Shown one piece after another: positions 43,901-55,900 of a stretch of 64,000 nt of DNA; positions within the stretch are counted from its first letter, which is position 1, and every line of letters begins with the position of its first letter. The DNA lies in assembly GCA_947568835.1 (NCBI GenBank), contig OX387608.1:3014001-3078000 (forward strand), in the 5' to 3' direction. The DNA is from Protonemura montana (Eukaryota > Arthropoda > Insecta > Plecoptera > Nemouridae). Below the pieces are notes generated by a model that searched no databases, was not told where the DNA came from, and saw only the letters and a program-made list of their open reading frames with translations. The position numbers and the translations under genes are program-made.

Positions 43901-46900
43901 ACAAAGAACATTCCTGTCCCTCAATACCGAAGATGTAATCCTTGCTTTCTGTCCAGTTTGACACCCAGCCAGCGATGGTATGAGCTGGCCAGCAACACAA
44001 AGACAGGGCCACATTGCCACTCCATTTTGTAACCAAACATTCTCTTCCTAGGAACAGTATCATACAAAACAAGTGACTGGTAGATTCATTATTACTCTTC
44101 GTGATTTCTCCCTTAATAAGAAACAAACTGAAGAAATTCCTCTGTGAGGTTTGCCCATACTCCCTTGAGAGAGAAAATCAATTTATTTAAAAAACGACAG
44201 CTATCCATAGATATGGTTGACCATTAAGGTCTAGCTTACTGATCTATATTTAATAAAATTTGTTATTAATATTATTTATGATTATGGTTATGAAATGAAC
44301 ATATTGTAATTATGAATTGTTGTTGTACACTTGTTGTACATACCGCACTCATAAGATCGTCTGACACTGTAACGTTATTTTCTTAACTAAATAATTGTCA
44401 CTAACGTATTCCATTAAAATATCCATGTATATTTTGTTCCCGGAATAAAAAACCATTATTATAATAATTGTAGCGTATGTATTAACCGGATGTTTTAGAG
44501 CCAGGTTGTTAAAAGCTTTAAATTGTGCTTCGATTGCGTCACCAGGCTCACCTGAGGCTGCGCCACGTGCGCGTCCACCGCGGCCTGGATCTCGTCCACG
44601 CGGTTGTCGCTGAAGTGAACGTAGAATTTAGCGACCGCCTCCACGTAGGTTATGTTGACTCGTAGAGTTTGGCCGACAAGAAGGTCGCGTTCTATCGGCT
44701 CCTCCTTGATCGCGGGGGCGGCGGGGGCCGGGGGCAAGGGGCGGACACCGAGGCCCTTCTCGACGAGAGCGCTGGCCACGTCTACGGTGCCATGCGTCAG
44801 GCTCACGCTGTACTTGCCTGCAAACAAATGGAACGTTGATCCTCTTCAGAGATAAAAAAAAAAGCACACAAAAATGTCAAACATAGTATTTAGATGAAAT
44901 CTTATTTAAATTGCAAACGCTTGCAATGTGCGAGGTATTTTATTATTACGAACACTATAAATGTCTCAAAAATTGGTGCCCAAACGCATTGCAAGCGTTT
45001 GCATTTTTAATAAGATTTCATCTACATACAACAACACAACCAACGTCCAATTGGAGTTACTGAAGATTGACAGAATCAGAGTGACTGTGATTATTCACAG
45101 CTTTGTGGTTCTACTCCTAGGAGATCTGTCATTCTCATCAAATACACTAAAATTGTCTCAAAAAGCCAGTGTCTAAGTAGCTCAATGGGTTAGAGCAACA
45201 CCCACGACAGGTGGAGATCGGGGTTCGTGTCCACGTTTGGGCATCAATTTCTGAGACGGTTATAGTGTTGATAATAATGTCATACATAGTTTAAGTGCAA
45301 GCACCATAACAAAAGATTCCCTTGTCTTGTCATCATTGAACTGGTCTCTGAACCCCGCTTGGGAAAGAGTCGTCATATGTTTGTAAGCCACCGCCCAGGA
45401 GATGCAAGTCGGTGAAGTGACCTGCAGCCTGGACCATGGCAACAATGTTCTAGCATTCGTGCAAAAGAAACCAGCAACAATGCATGGCATCTGATCGAGA
45501 ATGCAACATTCTCTTTAAAAAGTTTCTCTGCAAAAATTGGAATTAGTTTTTTTGTTTGTTTGATGAACAATTTACTAGTAGAATTCAGAATTCAGTATCA
45601 CGATCAAAATAAAATACTTGCTTTTGATTCATAATAAATGAAAATGATTTCCTATCGGTTTCAAATGACGAAAACAAGTGGTAGGCCGAAGCAATCCCAT
45701 AAGACACGAACGACCCAGTCGATGGACACCAGAGTCAACCAGAGAAAACAGCTCTTCAGTTTGCTACTAGGACTCAATTATCTCGGCAAAACCCACTAAA
45801 ATGAAATCTTCGCGTTGGGCAAAACCCAGATTGGCAAGTCAGGTCTTAACGAATCATTCAATAGCGTTCAATAGCTCCGCCTTCCAACTGCAACAAGTCG
45901 TAAAGCAGCGCACAAATTGTAAGCCACCGCCCAGGAGATGCAAGTCGTGAAGTGACAGACAGTCTAGACCACGGCAACAATGTTCTAGCATTCGTGCAAA
46001 AGAAACCAGCAACAATGCATGGCATCTGATCGAGAATGCAACACTCTCTTTAAAAAGTTTCTCTGCAAAAATTGGAATTGCTTTTTTTTGTTTGTTTGAT
46101 GAACAATTTAGTACTAGAACTCAGAATTCAGTATCAAGATAAAAATAAAATACTTGCTTTTGATTCTTAATAAATTAAAGTGATTTCCTATCGGTTTCAA
46201 ATGATGAATTCAACAAGCGGTAGGCCGAAGCAATCTTGTAAGAGACGAACGACTAGAGTCGATGGACACCAGCTCGATTATCTCGGCAAAACCCACTGAA
46301 ATAAAATCTTCGCCTTGTGCAAAACCCAGGTCTTATAGGCATTCACAACCCGATTTTAGCAGAGCAGTGTTCTTTTTTACGATTTTTAGTGAAAACCAAA
46401 AATTTTCTTGCCTAGCTATGATTTTTTAAAATTTCGAATGTGTTATAGCTCTCACTCAAACGTGACGTCATCAACCTTGTCTTGTGTCTCTCGACATATA
46501 ACAGCGCGGTTCGGGGATAAGCGTTGTGTGCGTGATTTTCGGCCGATCTCACCACGCTCAACGAAAATGCTTTTCAAATGTCACATAGATCTATTTTTCC
46601 GCCTTCGAACTGCAACAAGTCGTAAAGCGGCGCACCAATTGTAAGCCACCGCCCAGGAGATGCAAGTCGGTGAAGTGACAGACAGCCTGGACCATGGCAA
46701 TAATGTTCTAGCATTCGTGCAAAAGAAACCAGCAACAATGCATGGCATCTGATCGAGAATGCCATGGAGCAACCTTGGAGAATAGCACGGTGCTATTAAC
46801 AGTAATACCAGGGTTACGAATCACCGCTCTAGGTCGGGGTCACTGCTTGGTGCTATGGTGGTGCTAGTTAGCACGGTGCTACTGACAACAATATCAGGGT

Positions 46901-49900
46901 TACGAAGCACCGCTCTAGGTCGGGGTCACTGTTTGGTGCTATGGTGGTGCTAGTTAGCACGGTGCTACTGACAGTAATACCAGGGTTACGAATCACCGCT
47001 CTAGGTCGGGTCCCAGGATATAAACAAAGTCAACTCACCCTCGATAACCTCGTGGAACGTGCACTGGTATTTATCTTCACGGAATAGGGCGTCGATGTCA
47101 TCGCTAGCTTTGGGCCACGCCTCCCCGGCTGGCTTCACGTCCTGCAGAGAGCAGAGCACGGCAACCTTGGGCAGGCGCAGGAATCGCGACTCGATCGGAA
47201 ACAGGTTCTTCTTGGAGATCAGGTCGCTGTTGCCGTAGTCCACAAACCTGTCACAGGGCACAAGACACGGATGTTGCATGGGTTGGAATTTGCATTCAGT
47301 GTTTCGGTTCAATTTGTATTTGTATTTTATAAGCTGTTGTAGTACATTTTTTAATGTGTATATTTTGTCATCAGATAGTATGACTAGTAGCAGTCTAACT
47401 TAACTTATATGTCTAACCAAGCGTGCCCTAACCTAATAATCACTAATTCCTCTAAATTATAAAACTCTTTTTGGAGGAGGAAGATCTTGAGGTTTGTCTT
47501 GAATGCAATTCCTCAAAAGGAAGGATCCAATTAGTGAAACCTACCACGGCTGTACAATTCAAGTTGGAATGCTACTAACTTGGTAAGTTGGAAGGTAAAG
47601 AATGAAATTTAGATTTACCAACGCATGTTATCTTGGTTTCCTTTAAGCAGTCGATTATATAAGCAGTATTATTTGGGGTATCATCAAGGATTGTATGAGA
47701 TCTGGGACAAATTAGAAATCAGAGGCAGAAAGATGGGACTTCGATATGTTGAGAGGAGTTTTATAGTATTGCTCTGTGTTGATTAATCTCACACATCGTG
47801 TATCATGGACACATGTTTTTGTAAAGTTCGTGATGTTACGCTTAAGAAATAAATGATCGAAAGTCCCCGAAAACATTTCTTTGAACACCTTATTTTTCTC
47901 CTAAATTTATATTCATTTACCCACAGGAACTTAGGCATTTTTTATAGAATTTTGCATGCCCTTCTGGTGACTTTATGCCAAGCCTAATGCTTAGAGAAAA
48001 CGCAATATGCCTTTAAAAAGAATGGTCACAAACTACATTATCGTCGCTGGCTGCCACACGTGTTATTCATCTGAAACCGCACGGCAACGAATCGCGTTGT
48101 ACCAACCTGACGACGTGGGCGTGTGCGTTGGGGGCGGCGACCACCTCAGCTCGACAGAACGACTTGTCCTCCGCGAAGACGGCAACGCACGGGGCTCCGA
48201 CCTCCAGCGAGTCGACAATCGGTCGCGTAGAGCGGTAAGCAGACTGCATTTCACGCATCAGCGTATCGAAGTCCTTCACCGTCGAAGCCTGCCCCACGTA
48301 GAACTCCTCGGGAGAGATGAACCATGTCACTCCCACCTGTGGTTAGGTAAAGTTGATACATTGTCAATCTAAACCTACCAATTAATAGATTGGAAAGGTC
48401 AAGCATAAAAATTGTCATCAAGTTTATAAGGACAAGCACTGAAGCTAAATAAAATAGACATAACACGAATCTACCAGCGTACTTTTCCAACAGATCAGTT
48501 AATCCACACCTTGATCCCAGTTTTCCTACGATTTTTGCCAAAATAAATGCTACAACACCAGAAGTATATTTTACTATATGGTTCAATTAAAAAATCATTT
48601 TATTATAAGGAAAATTCTGAAATATATGACCTCAAATGTCAATAAAACCACTCAAAAATTGGTACCCAACAAGAGATTTTAACCCCGAACTTCACCTGTC
48701 GCTGGCCAATTATTGAGCTACCTGGACATGGCCTTTATAAAAGGATTTCAGTGCATTTGTTGAGAATGACGGATCTCCAAGGATTGCAACCATTACGCTT
48801 TGTCTATTGCAAGCATTTCCAATTTATATCAGATTTCATAAATTAGCACAAGAAATATTGATATTACCCTTTAGAAACGTGGGACATCAATTTAAAAGTA
48901 ACTAAATTGCCCAAACATTTTGTTACGCAGTTTTACCAGATATTGAAATGAATTAAGTGGATTATACCATCACTCAGTTCATGTTTTGTTAGGCATTAAA
49001 AAACCACAATAGCTTTAAAGCAAGTTATAATCAAGCTCTTATAGGTTGAAGCTCTCTAATATTTTAATGTTCAAATACTAAGTGTATTCCACCTCGGTGG
49101 GACAGGAACAAAGAACATTCCTGTCCCTCAATACCGAAGATGTAATCCTTGCTTTCTGTCCAGTTTGACACCCAGCCAGCGATAGGATGAGCTGGCCAGC
49201 AACACAAAGACAGGGCTGAATTTTAAAAAAATTACAGCAATTTATTTTGCATCTGCTGTTCCCTGATTAAGATGGGTTAACTCTGCAAGCTTTATCCGTG
49301 GTGGTCTTTGCCCCATAAGGATGGAATATCTGTGCAAGCTTTATCTGTGGTAGTCTTTGCCTCATAAGGATGGAATATCTGTGGTAGTCATTGCCTCATA
49401 AGGATTTAATATCTGTGCAAGCTTTATCTGTGGTAGTCTTTGCCTCATAAGGATGGAATATCTGTGCAAGCTTTATCTGTGGTAGTCTTTGCCTCATAAG
49501 GATGGAATATCTGTGCAAGCTTTATCCGTGGTAGTCTTTACCTCATAAGGATGGAATATCTGTGCAAGCTTTATCTGTGGTAGTCTTTGCCTCATAAGGA
49601 TGGAATATCTGTGCAAGCTTTATCTGTGGTAGTCTTTGCCTCATAAGGATAGAATATCTGTGTTAACGGCCAACTTACCTCCTGGCAGTCAGCAGCAGCA
49701 ACTTCCACCACGCTGAGCCGTTCGTTTGGACGCGCAAACTCCTGAACTTGCACCGGCTCCTGCTTGCGAACTGGTGCTGGCTTTGCGTTGGCGAAGTCTT
49801 TTTGAGGCTGACGATCAAAACCGGCAGAGCGGTCTGGCTTGTCATAACTTTGACTTGGTTTATCAAAGCTGCGTTCCTGCCTTTCGTAATTGCGTTCCGG

Positions 49901-52900
49901 CTTTTCGTAATTGCGTTCCTGCTTTTCGTAATTGCGTTCCGGCCTTTCGTAATTACGTTCCGGTTTGTCACCAATGCGTTCCGGTTTGCCACCGTTGCGT
50001 TCTGGTTTGTCGAACGTGTGTGACTGTGTGCTGTAGCTTTGGTTACTTGCTGCCTTGACGAACGGGGGCGGCGGCTTGTCGACGAAAGTGCTGAACTTGT
50101 CGTTGATCTTCTGGCCCGACTCTGCGTCGGTGACGTGCACGCTGTACACGCCGTTGCGTTCAGTGCCGAACTTCATCTGCGACCAGAGCAAGGAGAGGTT
50201 AAGTTTCGTGTGAAAACCAGGGGCTGTGTCTCGATCAGTCAGTCGGCGGTGCTACCATGGTGCTACATAATACGACCGGTGGTATTATATAACCCCGACC
50301 TAGAGCGGTCATTTGGTGGTGCTACCATGGTGCTAAATAATACGACCGGTGATATTATATAACCCCGACCTAGAGCGGCCATTTGGCAGTGCTACCATGG
50401 TGCTACATAATACGACTGGTGGTATTATATAACCCCGACCTAGAGCGGTCATTTGGCGGTGCTACCATGGTGCTACATAATACGACCGGTGGTATTATAT
50501 AACCCCGACCTAGAGCGGCCATTTGGCAGTGCTACCATGGTGCTACATAATACGACTGGTGGTATTATATAACCCCGACCTAGAGCGGTCATTTGGCGGT
50601 GCTACCATGGTGCTACATAATACGACCGGTGGTATTATATAACCCCGACCTAGAGCGGTCATTTGGCGGTGCTACCATGGTGCTAGATAATACGACCGGT
50701 GGTATTATATAACCCCGACCTAGAGCGGCCATTTGGCAGTGCTACCATGGTGCTACATAATACGACTGGTGGTATTATATAACCCCGACCTAGAGCGGTC
50801 ATTTGGCGGTGCTACCATGGTGCTACATAATACGACCGGTGGTATTATATAACCCCGACCTAGAGCGGTCATTTGGCGGTGCCACCATGGTGCTACATAA
50901 TACGACCGGTGGTATTATATAACCCCGACCTAGAGCAGTCATTTGGCGGTGCTACCATGGTGCTACATAATACGACCGGTGGTATTATATAACCCCAACC
51001 TAGAGCAGTCATTTGGCGGTGCTACCATGGTGCTACATAATACGACCGGTGGTATTATATAACCCCAACCTAGAGAGGTCATTTGGCGGTGCTACCATGG
51101 TGCTACATAATACGACCGGTGGTATTATATAACCTCGACCTAGAGCGGTCATTTGGTGGTGCTACCATGGTGCTACATAATACGACCGGTGGTATTATAT
51201 TACCCCGACCTAGAGCGGCCATTTGCAGTGCTACCATGGTGCTACATAATACGACTGGTGGTATTATATAACCCCGACCTAGAGCGGTCATTTGGCGGTG
51301 CTACCATGGAATAATTGTTTTAGAGTATTTATTATTGACTCGGCAACACGTGAGAATAAAGCCATGTAAAAAGATCTTCTCCAATAACAAATTTATTTAA
51401 CCATATGAACCCCATTTAACTATAATATTTTGATCACTAATATAAGATGCAAGCTTGATGTCTCCCAATAAGTGATTGATTATCCAGCGGACCAAACTTG
51501 CAACAATATGACATCAAGACGAGGGCCAGCATCGACGTCAAACTGTCAGTGGAGCAAACAAGCTGGCAACAAGCGGTAACATAGAATATGCCCAGCACAA
51601 TTTAAAAAGATTTGAAATTGGATGTGCATTAGATTATTTGACACTAACCAATCACTCTCACAAAATACTGTAATATGTATGAACAATTTCCTCGAATAGA
51701 TACAAATTTCTGAGAGGCTCACTGGTAAGATGTCCTTCACCTGACAATCAATGGCAATTTTACAAAATAAATTCATCAGGCTTGAGCAGTCAAAAAAAAC
51801 CAAAGCAATCCCTTCTTTGCTGATTCAACTTACCTCGAGTGGCTTCCCGTCCATCATCTCGGTGAACTGTGAAATTTCCTCCGCGGTCCACTCTGCCCCC
51901 TTGGGCAACGAGCCGCTGAGGCAGCATCGTACGGCTTGCGCGGGGAGGCGTACGAAGGCGGGAGCGATCTCTCGCACGTCTGCCAGGGGCACGTCATCCA
52001 CGTTACCGTAGTCAACGAACATGACACGAGCGGTGCTCGAGTCCGCAGACTGAACAGTCGCGCGGTACCACTCTCCGTCGTCTGCAAAACGCGCCACGCA
52101 GGACGCTCCCCGCGAAGGGCGGGGCAAGGGGTGGCCGCCCTTCCCGTACAGCAACGCGATGTCGGCCATCAGGTCCACGAGTGCCGTGTCGGGCGTTATC
52201 TGCGGGACGAGGCAGTTCGTTGGGATAAGAAAAGTGACCCACAGCCTTCTCTGCCATGCAGGTCGACCCACAGTAGACATAGCAACAAACATAGCACACA
52301 AGGATCTTAAAACTTGGTGATCATATGGGACTGCACACAATTGACATGGCAATAAGAACAAGCATAGCGCACAAGGATCTTAAAACTTGGTGATCATATG
52401 GGACTGCACACAATTGACATAGCAATAAGCACAAGCAAAGCACACAAGGATCTTAAAACTTGGTTATCATATGGGACTGCCCACAATTGACATAGCAATA
52501 AGCACAAGCAGAGCACACAAGGATCTTAAAACTTGGTTATCATATGGGACTGCACACAATTGACACAAAATGCAAGTGCAATGTGATGCGCTTCTTCTGC
52601 CCAACGAATCACAGAGCATTATTTTAACAAACATGGGGGACGATCTTTTCTGACTGACGAAGCAGAACGTCGTCGAGCGTTTTGTATTCACTATCTGTAC
52701 TCGAACAGTTGGTCAAAACCATTGCTACCTCCCCGGAATCATGGAATCAGTCAAAGAGTAAATTAAAATATAGAATTTAGTGCCAATCTTACAGTCAACA
52801 GGTGATAAACTTCAAGAATGGGCTTCATTAGGCTCAACAAAAGTGACAGCCGAGATCATTAAATTTGCAGTTGCTCGAAGTTTATTGTACTCAGTAGAGA

Positions 52901-55900
52901 GTAGACCTTCAACGGGTTCTACCTTGCGCGTTCAGCATACACACCTGCACATAGAAGTCCTCCGGGTTCTCTGTGTACACGAGCTGTGCTGCCTTGACGT
53001 CCCCCGAGCCAATGTTTGGTGGCGCGAAGCCCCCTGCAGCCGCCTTAGACTCGCGAGAGCCTTCCCAAGTGTCCATCCTGCCATTGCTGGTAGCTGCAGG
53101 CCGAGCACGCCAGTCGGCCTCCTCACTGACAGGGACAGAGACGTGGGGTCAATGCGTGGGGTTCAACAACGCTACGTATTGGTCTAATGGCATCGGTGAA
53201 TGAGTGTGTGATGAAAATAGCCTAGCCTATAAGGGAGGAGGGGAAACTTGATGCCAGCACGTAGCCTACTCCTGTCGAAGAGCACCAAGGGGACTCCTGT
53301 CGAAGAGCACCAAGGGGACCACCGGCTTAACGTCCCTTCCGAAGGACGGTACAACGCAAACAACAGGATTCCACAAATCCATGCTGTCAAGAGGTTGATA
53401 AGCAAGGCGAGTGAAGTTGCTGAACTAACTTTCATCCCTCCAACCTCTCTCCCGAACAGAAATGGTCATGTGTATGATGGTCGCCCATCCAATACCTGAC
53501 CCAGCGCAGTGTTGCTAAACTTTCATCCCTCCAACCTCTCTCCCGAACAGAAATTGTCATGTGTATGATGGTCAACCATCCAATACCTGACCCAGCGCAG
53601 TGTTGCTAAACTTTTATCCCTCCAAAATCTCTCCCGAAGATGTGGAAATCTTATTGTGACATGGTCATGTTCATAGATTTATGGTATGAGAGGCTCACAG
53701 CAACTTCTAAACATGTTTTAAAAGCAATATCTGCCGAGTATATCGGGCTGCAATATGGTATACCAGACACATGGTAAACATGGCAGACCAGATTACACTA
53801 CTGAGCACTAAATTGTAAACAGATGCCAGCAGTTTATCAAAAAGCACAGTTTGCTAGTCTGGATTCTAGCTTATCAAATGAAGAACCTTACCAATCTGCT
53901 GATAAAAGATTTTTACAATGCTTTGCTTGCCATGTTTGCCAAGCAATCCAGATTCTATAAGATGTTGTTTCCAACTCTGCTTACTGGTAGAAAATCTCTA
54001 GAAAAATGAATCTCGCAACTAAACCTTGCCATGTGCTAACTAACCTCTAATTGAGACAAGATACAGTAGAAGTATCCAATAGGTAAGCAATTTCAGACAG
54101 AAAGTTGTCAAAATCACATTTTTAATTAGTTTGAATGATTAATCTATGTGCCAGTGGTATTGGAGACAACTAGTATAATATGGGCACAGGGTTATGATTT
54201 AACAGTACATGGATCAAGATGCATTTCTCACCAAGCAATTGCTAGAAGGTTTGGGATGGCCAACCAACCAGAAAGTGAACAAGTACCTCCCTAATTTCCT
54301 GCCTTGATCATGAAGTGAATTAATAATTGCTAGAAATCTGGAGGGCAATGCACTTGGAAACAGGCAAAGGGCAAGCAACTTCATTAAAAGTCTGCTAGAG
54401 AAGTGGCTGCCTCAACTCAATTCCTAGAGATTTATTGAGAAACAACTATTCCAACAACTATTCAGGGATTATCAATCCCTGGAAATGAGTCTGGTTGGAA
54501 ATGAAACTGGTTATTTGGGAACTGTGCTAGTGAACAATTCCAGGAAACCTTTGCTTTCCTTGTAAACTACTCCTGAACTTCAGAACTACTTCAACCCATG
54601 TAGGTTTCTTGGAATCAACTCAGGGAAAACAATTCAGGTTCAATCTAGTTTGGTAGCAGCTGCTACTGGCATACATCGGATTGTTGGAACAAGAAGGCAT
54701 TCGACAACGGGGTAGCAGCTTTAGGGTTGGGGTCTAGATTTTCATGTTCTAAGAGAAACAATCTACAAACACAAAAGCAACCACTACTGACATGGATAAA
54801 ACAAGCATTTCTAATACAGTGCAATCAAGCTACTAAATAGGAGGTTATTCTGAAATCAAAGCTTAGTTTTGTCAAATGCAGCAAAAAATCGGGTGGAAAT
54901 TGAATGATTCTTTTTACCCTCGACGATCTCTCCACGGCAGATTCAGATCCTTCTGATTTCCATTGTAAAACCTGTCGGTGACACCAATACGCATTTTAGT
55001 GTACTTTGCAAAGTTATTTGCCTTCACTTGCATTTGTCAATACTTTCGTTGGTTCACGAGTCCAGCTTCGATTGCCTTTCTTGGCACTTTCTTTTAGGAT
55101 GATGCCATTAAAGCCCAGGATTAGTTTCATGACAGCAAATAGCATTTAGAGGCTAAGATTCACTATTTACAAATGAAACTAATCAGATATGCACAAACTT
55201 GGATATAACTTTGTACAAAATTAGACATTTCCCTGCATTGGTTTTCTGGGCCACTATGTACAGATGAGCTATTTGGGGTAACACAAATCAGCTAATGCAG
55301 TTTGCAGACATTTTGAGATGTCAAAATTGTCCGTAACCAGATCACAATCAACATAAAAGTTATTTAGCAAATTGTTGGCTCACCTTGCTCCGCTGCGGTA
55401 CTTGGAATCAGCATTCTGTGCTGGCTTAATCGGTTGATTGGAGACTGCAAAAAGGAGGAAATGCCTTGGATTAGTTCACTAATTAGCCAGGCAAGGTGGG
55501 GCAGGGATGGCTTGCACCCACGAGATCCAATGTTGACTCACTAGCCACATTGTGATGTTTGCTTTGCTAACAGATGCCCTAGCAAATTAATGCTATTATC
55601 TAATTGCCCAACCATGAATTACTATGATGCCAGCTGGGCTGTCATATTTTTGCTGATCTACTAACTATTATTTCCATACGTCAGGTTGCGTCCATAAGAT
55701 AAAGCTACGAAAATCGAACACAGAAACTGTTCACTTTTGACACGTTTGCTGTGGATGAAGGTTGAGTCATGATTTATTGTGCATTTTAATACCGTCTAGC
55801 AAGATCAGCAGCAGAGTTCAAGTTCTGGGGGTCAGGTTCATGGTTACAGCTTAATTGGCAATTATGCTAAAACATTCTCAGATTAAATTAATTGCAGGCC

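Noticed and set aside
42267-44126. Three similar minus-strand ORFs of 76–88 codons (WPAHTIAGW-type peptide)
   Set aside because: They recur only because the DNA block is triplicated. They have no splice or start signals and differ by frame-neutral and non-neutral changes alike.
50039-51291. ORFs in and beside the 70-bp array
   Set aside because: Their peptide is the translated minisatellite or the antisense of Tudor-gene exon 6.
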